NCBI GenBank assembly: GCA_026874595.1
Contig: CM049308.1
Location: forward strand, 95,528,624-95,592,623
Reading direction: 5' to 3'
Origin: Sipunculus nudus
Lineage: Eukaryota > Annelida > Sipuncula > Golfingiida > Sipunculidae
Length of the DNA stretch: 64,000 nt
The position numbers and the translations under genes were made by a program. How positions within the stretch are numbered: position 1 is the stretch's first letter; every line of letters begins with the position of its first letter. Shown piece by piece: positions 28,008 through 40,900 of the stretch. Under the pieces are notes generated by a model, which saw only the letters and a program-made list of their open reading frames with translations, ran no database searches and was not told where the DNA came from.

Positions 28008-29774
28008 TAGAGCTGCATCCCTTATAGTTCAGTTATACCAGTTTTAATTAGAAGTTTTTTATGTGTTAATTTTGAATGATATATTATTTACATGCATCTT
28101 CTTGGTATTCCTGGGTATTCAGCCGCCCACTGAACGCTTCTGCTAGACGCTGCCTAATAGTATGTAGATTTCAGGCTTTTACATCAATAAAGAAGTGTTT
28201 AGAAGCATACGAGGAGCGCTTTTCACAGCCACCATGCAAACGAAACGATCGAGGTACATGTTTTGGTCTTAACTGAAAATATGCGTCTATTTATATTTAT
28301 CACACCCCTAAATGTATGATCGACCAGGTTTTTTTCCAATGTGGACTAGAACGGCTGAAACTCACAGATAACTTCCAAGAGATGAATAAGACATAAGTAA
28401 ACAAAACTAATTAATATATTAAAAAAATATACACATATTTCTCTGGATAGGCGCATACATATAAACAATGATGATCACAAGCTCACAAGTATCACAAAAT
28501 TACTTGGTCCGTTAATCAAACTGCACAGGGGAGCCCTCTTTGTTTCCACAGTTCTGATCACGTGACCATTGAGCACACTTGACATCGGGATGTCAAACCG
28601 CTCACATTACAGTTCACTTGCACTTGTGTATATGCACGGGGGCCAACCACCAACAGTTTCTCGCCGGTGTACTCGTTTCGCCCCTCGGGAGCCAGTTCAC
28701 CCAGCACTTACTGATAGGCACGCAGCCTATTCTATCTGAACTTAGAATCAGTGTCTTCACAGCTGATGTCACCTGGAATCATCCAGTACAAGGTAATTGG
28801 ATATGTCTAAACACAACGATTTCTAGTACCTCTGAAGTTTCGCGTGTATATAGTGTCCTTAGCCTGTTACTTGAAGCGCTCACAACAGGAACAAATCGTC
28901 AGATTGTGATATCCTGCGGACACTGACTGTTTACACCTTCAGACAACTTCGCTCAGCTGTCCAGACTCTGATGACACAGACCTGCTTTTAGACTGCAGAT
29001 AAATCGTCAGACGTCACCGAACTGGCGCGCTGATCAGACATTTGTAGCGAATTTATTCTCAACCCTGGATTATGCTTGCTAACTTCACAAGTCCCGACCG
29101 CAATCTGGCCTATCATTACTCTTTATTATGCCGATGGTCAATAATCACAGTACATTCGGTCATAATAATTAATATTGTGTTATAAATTTGTATCGGAAAC
29201 AAGTTGGTATAGGCTAAAATGATACTCATATAATGTTTAAGCTATAATATTTGTACCAGCAGGTGACAATTGTTGTTTGTCATTTTAGTTGACGTTTTCT
29301 CTCCAGGAATTATATCAGTTTTAAACAAACTGGCTACTTCTTTCCTCTCATTCTTTTCCCGATGACACACAGACACACGCACACAGTCCATGTTTGGAAT
29401 GGATCATTTCAGACAGATAGGGTTTATGATTTGGTTTCCTCATGGCCTTCAGGTGTCATCCCTGTGGGCTTACGATCACTCCATGTTTCTCTCCGTGTTG
29501 ACATTAATTTTAATCAGTTTCTACCTCTGCGTCAAAGCAATCTGCATTGTGCCTTGAAACTCCTCCTACCTCCCCATCCGAATAATACAGATAATTGCAA
29601 TAATATTTCCTATAGTTTATTACCCAAATCGCTGGAAACATTAAAACAACACATAAACAAATAATAAAAAACAAAAAGTATACAGGACTTTCTATCTAAT
29701 AGTGAATAGTAAATAACAAATAGTAAATAAAAAAAAACAGGAACAAAACATACAACCCTAATAGGCATTGACTG
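28008..29774. other. No gene recognised
   Basis: Contains an open frame of 115 residues at 28579-28926 and one of 100 residues at 29362-29664. Neither shows a domain, signal peptide or splice context that I can support. Confidence 0.4.
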
Positions 29775-30312
29775 TAGAGCCCGGCGCCGCCGCCATTTTT
29801 CGCCGCCGCCAGCCAAGTAATGATTAAGCCGAGCCAGCCGAGTTTGTCAGGGGTACCGTCGATATTTCAATAAGCCAAAGTGAGCTGATTTTGTGCAGCT
29901 CAGTTTTGTTTGACTAAAATTAATACAAAAAGATAAGTATTTAACAATTAAAAATGCCTAAAACCAATGTTCACTTTTTGTTCTTTTTTCTTTGCGTCTT
30001 GACACTGAAAGGTAAGGTGTGATTATTTAAGTATGAAATTGTAAACCAACTAGAAAAGCTACACTATATTTAATAACAAACTAGTTTAAGGTAAAATGGA
30101 TGCAGTATGTCACACGTAATATATATAGATAACTTGTCTAGATAAAACGGATATTTTGTAACATCGTCAAATGAATAGGCTTTTAGGTCAGTTTAGGCCA
30201 GCCGACATTTTGCAATCCGAGTCGAGCCATGAAACTCGGCCTACTACTAAAGTCAGCCATATTTTTGTCAAAGCAAGTCGCATTTGTGTGGCTAACTCGG
30301 CTCCGGGCTCTA
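29775..30312. mobile_element. Candidate inverted-repeat element with TAGAGCCCGG ends
   Basis: Left end TAGAGCCCGGCGCC; right end GGCTCCGGGCTCTA, its near reverse complement. The flanking TA could be a TA target duplication. The inner flanks are rich in 'GCCGAGCCAGCCGAG' and 'CGAGTCGAGCC' phrases. No coding capacity. Short inverted repeats alone make this tentative. Confidence 0.5.
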
Positions 30313-30989
30313 ACTAATTGGTTAAAAGTAATACACTGAACTTACCTTGAAACTGCAGTACCCAGATAAACAACAGACTAATGGTGGCACATGCCCCACT
30401 GCTAATCCTGGCATTGTGCCAAAGTGATTTATAGATATTTACAAATTCTTTGCCTGTTGCCAAATCTAAAACAAAGAAGACATTATAGCCATAGCTGTTT
30501 ATACTTACTGACAAAGTCTTGGAATGTTTTCTCGAAATTTTTTTCTTCTTAAAGCTGGTGTATTCTTATTTTTTATCAACATTTCGAAAAAGTAACAGAT
30601 GCTTATTAAATGCAAAACCTTATTTTGGGTATGAACACCGATTATTTATAAGGGCATATTTCCTATTAACTCTTTTTTATAAACCTCTCGGAAAATCTTA
30701 GAAGCCCATGATTGTAAAAGATTGATTATTTTTAATCTTAATACTAATCAATCAAATTTAAATTATGATTCGGTGTAAAAAATAGGCCTCTATCAACGGC
30801 ACTAAAGATTAATGATCATAAAATAAATATTTTATAAGCAGAATGAGGCCCATATCTATTGTCTGAATATTTGCGCATATAAACATCAGCCGCTCTCTGG
30901 GTAAACACAGTAAGCGTGTCCGCTGTTTCACTAAACTTTGTTCATTTGGTAAATGCAACAATCTGTAAAGTTTTGTGTGATAACAGAAT
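30313..30989. other. No gene seen
   Basis: AT-rich sequence between an inverted-repeat element and a minisatellite. Confidence 0.4.
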
Positions 30990-31426
30990 GGTCCTACTAC
31001 TGCTTTACATAGACTGGGATGGGTCCTGGTCCTGTTTTATAGAGACTGGGATGGGTCCTGATCCTGTTTTATAGAGACTGGGATGGGTCCTGATCCTGTT
31101 TTACATAAACTGCGATGGGTCCTGATCCTGCTTTACATAAACTGCGATGGGTCCTGATCCTGCTTTACATAAACTGCGATGGGTCCTGATCCTGCTTTAC
31201 ATAAACTGCGATGGGTCCTGATCCTGCTTTACATAAACTGCGATGGGTCCTGATCCTGCTTTACATAAACTGCGATGGGTCCTGATCCTGCTTTACATAA
31301 ACTGCGATGGGTCCTGATCCTGTTTTATAGAGACTGGGATGGGTCCTGATCCTGTTTTATAGAGACTGGGATGGGTCCTGATCCTGCTTTACATAAACTG
31401 CGATGGGTCCTGATCCTGCTTTACAG
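30990..31426 (-). repeat. 32-bp minisatellite, family A, first block
   Basis: About 13 units of ACTGCGATGGGTCCTGATCC followed by TGCTTTACATAA. It continues after the solo LTR as the related block at 32221-32700. The strand label is relative to the 36-38 kb array, which carries the complement. Confidence 0.93.
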
Positions 31427-32220
31427 TGTTACGGAACCTTATAACAACAGATCACGTAGTCGTGACGAGCTTAATTTTGTTGTGGAGAAAAAAAATCAAG
31501 ATTCTGTAACACTATGCAGCGTGAAATGTCTAGGGGAATGAATAAAGAAGTCAGTGGTTTTTCGTTAACAAATAATTATAATTTATTCTTAAAAGAATCC
31601 TAACATTACAATACACTAAATCAATACAATTACACAGTATAACAACGGTACAACTGCAGACCAATACAGTTACACAGTATAATAAATAAAGTGTACAGCA
31701 CCAGGATACCATCATTGTCACAGCTAAACAAGTCCTTTAAAGCATATAATCCAGATATACAGTTCACATAAATCTTCTCAGAGAATAATAGTCCAATTCA
31801 ATCACAAAATCCAAAAGTGAAGTTCTAGAAGTTATCCCAAAAGCAAATTGAAGACTATATAAAATCCGTTAGAAATATCGAAAAAGATCTATAACTGCTA
31901 CAATTATCGGAAAGGTCCACAAACTGACTCACATTCTTCCGTGTACGCTGGAATATTTCTCTCTCCTCCCCTCGGCTCTAAAACAGAGCCCCTATTTATA
32001 AATTTTCATCCTAGATATCTAGAAATATTTAGAAACAATCAAAAGAACCCAACAATACATAATACACACGCCCAAAGAACATTACAAGACGCGCTTATGA
32101 GCGCGACCAGCCTAGAAAGTTCCAGATCAGCATGAGCACTGTGATTCTACACGTCAGACCCCACACGTGGGCCGGCCCGGCTCGCGCGTCTCCCAGGGCA
32201 ACGGACAATGCTAGCGCTAC
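31427..32220 (-). mobile_element. Solo LTR inserted in a minisatellite
   Basis: Flanked by ACAG (31423-31426 and 32221-32224), with the same minisatellite on both sides. In the minus direction it ends CCGTAACA and contains TTTATAAATAGGGGCTCTG, a TATA-box-like promoter sequence. It is homologous to 61397-62140, where the minus-strand ends are TGTTA...TAACA. No internal retrotransposon domain is present, as expected after LTR-LTR recombination. The family was not identified. Confidence 0.75.
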
Positions 32221-32700
32221 ACAGAGACTGCGTTGAGTTCTGATCCTGCTTTACAGAGACTGCGATAGGTCCTGATACCGCTAAACAGAGACTGCGGTGG
32301 GTCCTGATGCCACTTCAGGTAGACTGGGGTGGGTCCTGATGCCACTCCACGTGGACTGGGATGGATCCTGATGCCGCTCCATGTAGACTGGAATGGGTCC
32401 TGATGCCACTTCACGTAGACTGGGATGGGTCCTGATGCCACTTCACGTAGACTGGGATGGGTCCAGATGCCACTTCACGTAGACTGGGATGGGTCCTGAT
32501 GCCACTTCATGTAGACTGGGATGGGTCCTGATGCCACTTCACGTAGACTGGGATGGGTCCTGATGCCACTTCACGTAGACTGGGATGGGTCCTGATGCCA
32601 CTTCACGTAGACTGGATTGGGACCTGATGCCACTTCACGTAGACTGGGATGGGTCCAGACCCCGTTTCATGTAGACTGGGATGGGTTCTGAGGACCGCAC
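32221..32700 (-). repeat. 32-bp minisatellite, family A, second block
   Basis: About 15 units of ATGCCACTTCACGTAGACTG followed by GGATGGGTCCTG. Related to the units at 30990-31426. Its exact complement is the unit of the 35985-38045 array. Confidence 0.93.
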
Positions 32701-33660
32701 TGCAAGGACCCATAAGGGTGCAGATTTTGATCAAATTTTTGGCATGGTCTTTTGGCCTACACGCTCGCTGTCACTTGATATACTCTGTACAAATGGCCAG
32801 CGTTTTTCTATACCTTTATAACAACACCTTTCATTTGCAAGAGAAATTCAGTTTTTCAGCATTTTGGTCAATCCCTCTGCATGCTTGTTTAATTTAAAAG
32901 TATAGCTTGCACAGTTACTGGACAGCAGCCCACTTGTACGCGATAAAAGAAATGACTCGTTACCATTGAGACGAATTCTCAGTTTGTTTTTATGGGCTCA
33001 TATGTGTTCTTTTTTGTTAATTCATCACTCGTAGCCTCTATAGTAACTGAATAAATGACAATTGCAGTATGTTCTCCCGTATGGTTTATACCGCAACTCA
33101 AATTAAGCTTACCAGCCCAATAAAATTGCTTACCGAGTCGTGGCTAGTTCCACATGCATGTGATTGGACGCTGTATTTATGTTTTCCGACTCTCAGATTG
33201 TTGTATTTGGGCTATGTAAGACGAGATGATGGCACCTCAAATTAACCCGTACATCAAAACGTCTAAAGCGTATTGAAAAATACTGTCATAGTTTCTTATT
33301 TGAACTCGTTTTAAAAACTTAAGTCATCATGGTTTGGAAGGTTTCATTATCATGCAAGCCAATAAGTTATCCATTACACAGAGCTTAACATCGAGTGGTC
33401 TAAACAACAGCATGGAATATAGACCTACAGGTTCAACAAAAAAATTTCTGTGTAAACTGACTTTGCGCCTGTGAAAATTTCAAGACATATGTCTGTACTA
33501 GGGATTTTCAAACTTTGGCTGCCAATGTTGGACTGCTCACATTCATATGACGTGTCATCTGAAAGTAAGAGTATAAAACTGTTATTATTGTTTGTTGACC
33601 GTTTATCGTTCGCTGCCTCCATGCTCAGCTTTAGAACAGGATGAATAAAATATCATTACA
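32701..33660. other. No gene seen
   Basis: AT-rich sequence between minisatellites. Open frames below 85 residues with no recognisable domain. Confidence 0.4.
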
Positions 33661-34258
33661 ATAGTCAGTGCTTGTGATGGAGTGTATGAGAGGGACAGCT
33701 GCTCGTGATGGAATCTTCGTATGGGACAACTGCTCGTGATGGTGTGTACGGGAGGGACAGCTGCTTATGATGGAGTGTATGAGAGGGACAGCTGCTCGTG
33801 ATGGAATCTTCGTATGGGACAACTGCTCGTGATGGTGTGTACGGGAGGGACAACTGCTAGTGATGGAGTGTACGAGAGGGACAGCTGCTGGTGATGGAGT
33901 GTATGGGAGGGGCGAATGCTCGTGATGGGGTGTATGAGGGGACGGTTGCTCGTGATGGAGTGTATGGGAGGGACGACTGCCCGTGACGGAATGTACGGGA
34001 GGGACAGCTGCTGGTGATGGAGTGTACGGGAGGGACAGCTGCTCTAGATTGCGTGTATGGGAGGGACGACTGCTCATGATTAAGTGTAAGGAGGGACGAC
34101 TGCTGATGAAAGAGTGTACGGGAGGGATGGCTGCTCATGATGTAGTGTATGTATAGTACGGCTGCTCGTGATGGATTGTACGGGAGGGACGACTGTTCGT
34201 GATGGAGTGTATGAGAGGGACGGCTGCTCTTGATGGAGAGTATGGAGGGGACGGCTGT
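33661..34258. repeat. 31-bp minisatellite
   Basis: About 19 units of the type CTGCTCGTGATGGAGTGTAT followed by GGGAGGGACGA. Some variants recur every three units: the 'GGAATCTTCG' unit is at about 33710 and again 93 bp later. Minus-strand open frames of up to 148 residues are repeat by-products. Confidence 0.9.
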
Positions 34259-34284
34259 CCCATTTTATGATGTCTATCTGTTTG

Positions 34285-34715
34285 TCTGTCTAGGGTAAAA
34301 ATCACATACCTTGGCAGTGGTTTGACCTATCCGCCTGAAATATTGAATGCCTATTCATCATGGATAGATTTTCTGCTAAGTTGTCAGGTGGCGCCACCTA
34401 TAAACACGTTTACACGGCAGGCATCCCTACAAATATCTAATTATTGGTTTGATGTATCGGCCTGGAATTTTGCATGAGAGTAAATCTTACATAGCTCTAC
34501 AATTTATCCAAAGTTTATAGGCCCAACCCATAACCATGTTTGCGTAGGGCACATCTTTTCATCCGCCTGGGGTAAAAATCACTCGTATCTCAGCACTGTT
34601 TTGACTTATCTACCTGAAATTTTGCATGTGTATAAATCTTTTAGAGCTTTCTCGTTTAAATTACAGGTTGCGTCACCTACAATTCTGTTTACGTGGCACA
34701 CATCCATGCTAATAT
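34285..34715 (+). repeat. Three diverged units of the repeat family seen at 0.9-1.6 kb
   Basis: Each unit contains 'GACCTATCCGCCTGAAAT(T)TTGCATG' and 'GG(T/C)GCCACCTATAA..GTTTAC.CGGC..CATCC'. The complement of this arrangement is at 892-1560. Spacing is about 130-145 bp. Class unknown. Confidence 0.55.
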
Positions 34716-35984
34716 ACAAAACATCTCACTCTTCTTCCCCTTACAACTCCACGCATGCCTCACTTCACCCGTACCACTCTGATATCTGCGAATACAAGAA
34801 GTCTCTTGTCGATTACCCGTATTCTGCATAACACTGGTGTGTTAAAGAGTTTATTAATAACATTGTAACAAAATTAATATAAACATGGTGTCCACGTAAG
34901 TGATTGAAAATTATTATGTATATGTGAAAACAAAATGAAATATCATCAATAGTTGTAACGTACTAGGTTATAGGGCGAAGATTTTCCTGAGTATTCGCTT
35001 AAACAGACTGAACGTAAAACCTCATATAATATAAAAGAACACATATAATAAAATACCCTGGTGCAAGGAAAGAATGAGGAAAGATTTTACATACAAAAAA
35101 AATTAAAGTGAAAGGAACCCATCTTAGCTGGTGCCATAGCGACAAAACATTCTTGCTGAAAGGAAAAAGTGAATGCGTACTAATTCGACATCTCCACCTA
35201 ATCTCATATAAAAAAAAAACCATGAATGAGCGATTACGAAAGAGAAAGAAAGGTGTTACGTTGGGAGACGTACAGGAGGAAGTATCGTCAGATATACGCG
35301 CGGCCTGGCTCATCTTGAAGTTTGTTTTGGCAGGATTCTCTTTAACTGGTTCATAACCCGGTGTGCAGGTAGGAATGTATTTCGTGTATGTCTTGCGTTA
35401 TATTCTTTTGTCAATTGGAATTTCTTATCAGACATTAAGAATGAATATTATATAACATTTTGAATATTGTAGACTTTTAAATTTTTTTAGAATTTTAGAC
35501 TTATTCCTGGTAGAGTAAACATCATATTAAGTGACAGATTTAATTGATTTTATCCAGCTATAACTTAAGGACTTGGGCGTTGTCCAAAACAAGCGCTATT
35601 CCGCTCTCAACTTTGACAATACAGGATTCTAGCAATCCAAACTTCTGCGCGTATAGATTCTCGCCTAGACCTGTCCTAGGAGTACTTCCGTGTCGCATCC
35701 CGCGCCCTTATCGAACTTTGGAAGGTTATTTTTCCACTTTCTTGCAACCGCTCAGGTGTGCCATTTTCGCGCACACTAAAAGATAAATAACATTGATTTA
35801 AACGCAGAAACATGCTCCTTCCTCTCCCGTTTTAAAAAAGGGCTTTTCATTTGTCTTGCCTTTACGGTTATACCGTCTTCACAACGCGTGCTCTGGTATT
35901 ATTTTAGGATAGTTCATATGGTCACCTCGCTCATTAAATGAATGCATGAGAATGTGCTGACCTGGTAGTGACAAAAGTAAGAGC
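34716..35984. other. No gene recognised
   Basis: Short frames at 35108-35356 and 35544-35786 have no recognisable domain. No splice-bounded exon was supported. Confidence 0.35.
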
Positions 35985-38045
35985 CCATATCCCAGTCTAC
36001 GTGAAGTGGCATCAGGACCCATCCCAGTCTACGTGAAGTGGCATCAGGACCCATCCCAGTCTACGTGAAGTGGTATCAGGACCCATCCCAGTCTACGTGA
36101 AGTGGTATCAGGACCCATCCCAGTCTACGTGAAGTGGCATCAGGACCCATCCCAGTCTACGTGAAGTGGTATCAGGATCCATCCCAGTCTACGTGAAGTG
36201 GCATCAGGACCCATCCCAGTCTACGTGAAGTGGCATCAGGTCCCATCCCAGTCTACGTGAAGTGGCATCAGGACCCATCCCAGTCTACGTGAAGTGGCAT
36301 TAGGCCCCCATCCCAGTCTACGTGAAGTGGCATCAGGACCCATCCCAGTCTACGTGAAGTGGTATCAGGATCCATCCCAGTCTACGTGAAGTGGCATCAG
36401 GACCCATCCCAGTCTACGTGAAGTGGCATCAGGACCCATCCCAGTCTACGTGAAGTGGCATCAGGACCCATCCCAGTCTACGTGAAGTGGTATCAGGATC
36501 CATCCCAGTCTACGTGAAGTGGCATCAGGATCCATCCCAGTCTACGTGAAGTGGCATCAGGCCCCATCCCAGTCTACGTGAAGTGGCATCAGGACCCATC
36601 CAAGTCTACGTGAAGTGGGATCAGGACACATCCCAGTCTACGTAAAGTGGCATCAGGCCCCCATCCCAGTCTACGTGAAGTGGCATCAGGCCCCCATCCC
36701 AGTCTACGTGAAGTGGCATCAGGTCCCATCCCAGTCTACGTGAAGTGGCATCAGGACCCATCCAAGTCTACGTGAAGTGGGATCAGGACCCATCCAAGTC
36801 TACGTGAAGTGGCATCAGGACCCATCCCAGTCTACGTGAAGTGGCATCAGGCCCCATCCCAGTCTACGTGAAGTGGCATCAGGACCCATCCAAGTCTACG
36901 TGAAGTGGGATCAGGACACATCCCAGTCTACGTAAAGTGGCATCAGGCCCCCATCCCAGTCTACGTGAAGTGGCATCAGGCCCCCATCCCAGTCTACGTG
37001 AAGTGGCATCAGGTCCCATCCCAGTCTACGTGAAGTGGCATCAGGACCCATCCCAGTCTACGTGAAGTGGCATTAGGCCCCCATCCCAGTCTACGTGAAG
37101 TGGCATTAGGCCCCCATCCCAGTCTACGTGTTGTGGCATCAGGACCCATCCCAGTCTACGTGAAGTGGCATCAGGTCCCATCCCAGTCTACGTGAAGTGG
37201 CATCAGGACCCATCCCAGTCTACGTGAAGTGGCATCAGGACCCATCCCAGTCTACGTGAAGTGGCATCAGGACCCATCCCAGTCTACGTGAAGTGGCATT
37301 AGGCCCCCATCCCAGTCTACGTGAAGTGGCATCAGGCCCCCATCCCAGTCTACGTGAAGTGGCATCAGGTCCCATCCCAGTCTACGTGAAGTGGCATCAG
37401 GACCCATCCCAGTCTACGTGAAGTGGCATTAGGCCCCCATCCCAGTCTACGTGTTGTGGCATCAGGCTCCCATCCCAGTCTACGTGAAGTGGCATCAGGC
37501 CCTATCCCAGTCTACATGGAGCGGCTTCAGGAACCATCACAGTCTACATGGAAAGGCATCAAGACCCACCCAAGTCTACGAGAAGTGGCATCAGGACCCA
37601 CCCCAGTCTACTTGAAGTGGCCTCAGGACCCATCCCAGTCTACGTGAAGTTGCATCAGGACCCATCAAAGTCTACGTGGAGTTGCATCAGGCCCCATCCC
37701 AGTCTCCATGGAGCGGCATCAGGACCCATCCCAGTCTACGTAAAGTGTCATCAGGCCCCATCAGGACCCTTGCAGTCTACGTGGAGTGGCATCAGGACCC
37801 ATCCAAGTCTACATGAAGTGGCATCAAGACCCATCCCAGTCTACATAGAGCGGCATCAGGACCCATCCCAGTCTACGTGAAGTGGCATCAGGACCCATCC
37901 AAGTCTACATGAAGTGGCATCAGGACCCATCCCAGTCTACGTGGAGCGGCATCAGGACCGATCCCAGTCTACGTGGAGTGGCATCAGGACCCATCCAAAT
38001 CTACATGAAGTGGCATCAGGACCCATCCCAATCTACGTTGAGTGG
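35985..38045 (+). repeat. 32-bp minisatellite, family A, inverted long array
   Basis: About 64 units of CCCATCCCAGTCTACGTGAA followed by GTGGCATCAGGA, the reverse complement of the 32.2-32.7 kb unit. Variants (GCCCCCATCCC, TATCAGGATCC) are grouped and repeated, suggesting block duplication near 36.5-37.1 kb. Diverged units near 37500-38040 mark one edge. The open frames here are by-products. Confidence 0.95.
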
Positions 38046-38084
38046 CAAAAGTATGCCCAAGAGATGCAAAGAGGTCGTTCTCGA

Positions 38085-38280
38085 GTGCCCATATTTTCTA
38101 GTTTGTCTGCATTTGTCGACTGCCCGTATATTCTAGTTTGTCTTGTTTGATGACTGTCCGTATGTTCTAGTTTAACCTTATTGTCGAATGCCTATATATT
38201 CTAATTTGTCTTGATTGTCAAATGCCTATATATTCTAGTTTGTCTTTATTGACGAATGTCCATATATTCTAGTTTGTGTT
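38085..38280. repeat. Short minisatellite, about 34-40 bp units
   Basis: Five imperfect units around 'TATATTCTAGTTTGTCTT..TTGTCGAATGCC' follow directly after the 32-bp array. Confidence 0.7.
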
Positions 38281-38529
38281 TACTTCAAAGGTACAAGGAC
38301 AAGTGTAACTCTAGTAAATTTAACAAATGTTTGTATCACAACTTTGATACGATTTTGTCGGTGCGTTTTCAGTTTATCCTTGTGCAATCTTAATTTAAAT
38401 TGTTATATTTGCATTGCAAAAGTATCTGTATCTTCCAGAAGTAAAAGTGCTAAGGGAACTCGAACATTCCGGATGATGGTAAGTGCATTACTGGTTAATA
38501 AAAATCATCTGCTCACATGGAAGCAAAAG

Positions 38530-38680
38530 TAGTGAATTTCGCCGCGTGAGTCGCATTGCCTCGTTCTTGTGTCGCCGGCATTTTGAACCCTTTGAAACGT
38601 GGGACAAAGGTTCTGTTAAAATAGTCACAGCGTCCACGCGGGTACCTCGAAGTCAGAAATTGGTGGATCGTCAGGTGTGT
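38530..38680 (+). other. Possible coding exon, weakly THAP-like
   Basis: The plus frame reads RRVSRIASFLCRRHFEPFET and then, about 20 residues on, STRVPRSQKLVDRQ, ending at a possible GT donor (CAG/GTGTGT). The C-x2-H-F-E-P spacing resembles the second half of the C2CH zinc finger in THAP domains, but the N-terminal Cys pair is not seen and no acceptor is convincing. A chance frame is equally possible. Confidence 0.2.
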
Positions 38681-39592
38681 AACTCGATAGAAAATATGAT
38701 ATCTCAATTTCATTAAACAGAGCGGTAGATTTGCCCTTAGACGAGTCAGTCACCAAAGCCTTGGGTCTAGGCAATCATCTGATCATCTGGTAGAACATCT
38801 AAAACATATTGAACGACAGACCTGGTTATTTGGAGTAACATGATACGTGTTTTGTCGGGACGTTATCCAGAGAAGATGAAAATTATTTTTCCACAGGGAG
38901 ATTTCCTCCGCAGTTCATAATATAATTTTCTATGTCATAATGTCACAAATAATTAAAAAAAAACAATTTTTATAAAGACACGTGTTTCAAAAGGGCTTTT
39001 GTATAACTCAATGAACAAACCTGTTATGAATTTTTCCCAGAATCGGGCCTGGTCATATTACAGATTATGGAAGAAACGCATATTTGCTTGTGACTTTTGC
39101 TCAGTTACAATGATGAAGATTAGGGGGGGGGGGTAAGGTTTTTTTTAGCCGTTCTTGAGTCCTCAATTTTACGTCTACTTGAAGGCTGCTATCATGTCCT
39201 TCGAAAAAAAAATGCCTGGCAGCAGGTGTTTACAATTGTCTGCAGAAGCCGTGTGGCAGAGGGAAGGGTTGGAAATCATGCTGAGGACAATCTCAACAAC
39301 TACCTGCACAACGAAATTAACGGAAATCAACGGCAAAAGATCAAGGAAATGAATAATGAATATAAGATAAGATAATGAATATGGAAAGAAATACCTCTGA
39401 GCTCTGCGTCTTCATCAACAGACAACCTTGCGCTAATTGCACCAATCATCGTTTGTGTGGTGTGAAGGACTGGATTTGAAGATTGTCTTACAGAGTGGTG
39501 TTAAGGATTGCCTGGGCCGGTTTTTGATCTCATTTTGATTACAAACAAATCGATATTTGCCAGGAGAAGTACTACCTTGAAATTAACGTGCA

Positions 39593-39710
39593 TGTTGCGG
39601 AAGGTACCAGTCTAAGCGAAACGTCATTTGACCCATGACCTGCGAGTCAGCCTCGTTATGGATATAATAAAGTTCTGTGTAGTTGAGCCGGAGTTCGTCA
39701 CTTTATAACA
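39593..39710 (+). repeat. 5' LTR of gypsy element 2
   Basis: Starts TGTTGCGGAAGGTACC and ends CTTTATAACA, followed at once by the primer-binding site. Confidence 0.92.
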
Positions 39711-39725
39711 TGGTGTCAGAAGCGC
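39711..39725 (+). other. Primer-binding site of gypsy element 2
   Basis: TGGTGTCAGAAGCGC abuts the LTR. Its first twelve bases equal those of gypsy element 1. Confidence 0.78.
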
Positions 39726-39939
39726 AAAATAATCGGATCCACGGGCCAGTGATGTATGTAAACGCTGTCAGTACTTAGATGCATGCGTTCCTCACCCTTG
39801 GACTAACGGACATTACAATATTCGGCCAGACGAACCTGTTTGAACTCAGTTTGTACACGGCGCTTGGCATTCACATGTACGGATTACCGTTTTGGGTTCA
39901 AGACACGTGCACTGGATTTTCACGGCTGCAGCTGGGTGA

Positions 39940-40900
39940 GTGACAAGATTTGACGCTTATGAACGGAACACAAGTATATTTATGATGGCAATGTCGGCCC
40001 CAATGCATGTCATACCTCCTCCGGAGAAAATGGATTTGAAAGGAGATTTAGCCTCCAACTGGCAGTTTTTCAATGATAGCTGGAAAAACTATGAAGTAGC
40101 TACAGGACTTGACAAAAAGAGTAATGCAGTATGTGTAGCCACCTTGTTAGCAGTGATCGGAAAAGAATGTCACCAAGTGTATAAAACTTGCCGCTATCAG
40201 AAACAGACCGCTCTGACAGTGACACAATCTGAATGAAACTAGCAGAACATTTTCAGCTGTCTATGAACACTATCTATGAAAGATATCTGTTTAATTCATG
40301 TACACAGGAAACCGGGGAGACGGTCGGTCAGTTTGTAAACAGACTGAGAATAACAGCTGCTACATGTGATTATGGCTCATTATTGGATGAAATGCTGCGC
40401 GACAGAATCGTTATTGGAATCAAGTGTCATCAGACTAGAGCACGTCTGCTTCGCGAACCAAATTTAACACTTCAGAAAACACTGGATCTATGCCGAACAA
40501 GAGAAACAGCAGCAGCACAATTACAGAAGATGGTACATACAAACACAGACACTGTACATTATGTAAAGTCAAGAGAACAACGACATGTGAACAAATCTAA
40601 AACAAGTTATATGATAAACAATTGCAAGTATTGTGGTAACAGACACCAAAAAGGCAGTTGTCCAGCATACAGAAAAACATCCACACACTGCAATCGTCAA
40701 AACCATTTTGCTAAAATGTGCAGATCTAAAGGAAATAATGCAAAAAGCAGTTCTAGGCAAAAGAGAAGTTATAGGACACGCAGAAGCACACAGCAAGTTC
40801 ACCATGTATTGGAAGAGAAAAGTGATGAAAACAGTGACCCGCCACGTAAATCAAATACTAAGCTGAAAGCATATAACATTTCATACATCCAGGCAATAGG
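39940..40900 (+). pseudogene. gypsy element 2 gag, broken
   Basis: A capsid-like frame starts in the region of 39979 (methionines at 39979, 39982 and 39988 are all possible) with DLASNWQFFNDSWKNYEVAT. A frameshift near 40230 leads into IYERYLFNSCTQ and GETVGQFVNRLR. Zinc-knuckle residues C-K-Y-C-x4-H-x4-C lie near 40624-40664, and a partial second knuckle (H-C-x7-H-F-A-K-M-C, with the first Cys lost) follows. Related to gag of element 1 but clearly diverged. Confidence 0.85.

Noticed and set aside
28579-28926. 115-residue open frame as a possible gene
   Set aside because: No domain, leader or splice context, and no repeat or paralogue in the window supports it.
33631-34138. Minus-strand Ser/Pro/His-rich proteins
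   Set aside because: By-products of the 31-bp minisatellite, overlapping in several frames.
35985-38136. Repeat-coded frames 'VASGPIPVYVKWHQDPSQST'
   Set aside because: They follow the minisatellite unit in several frames and end with the array.
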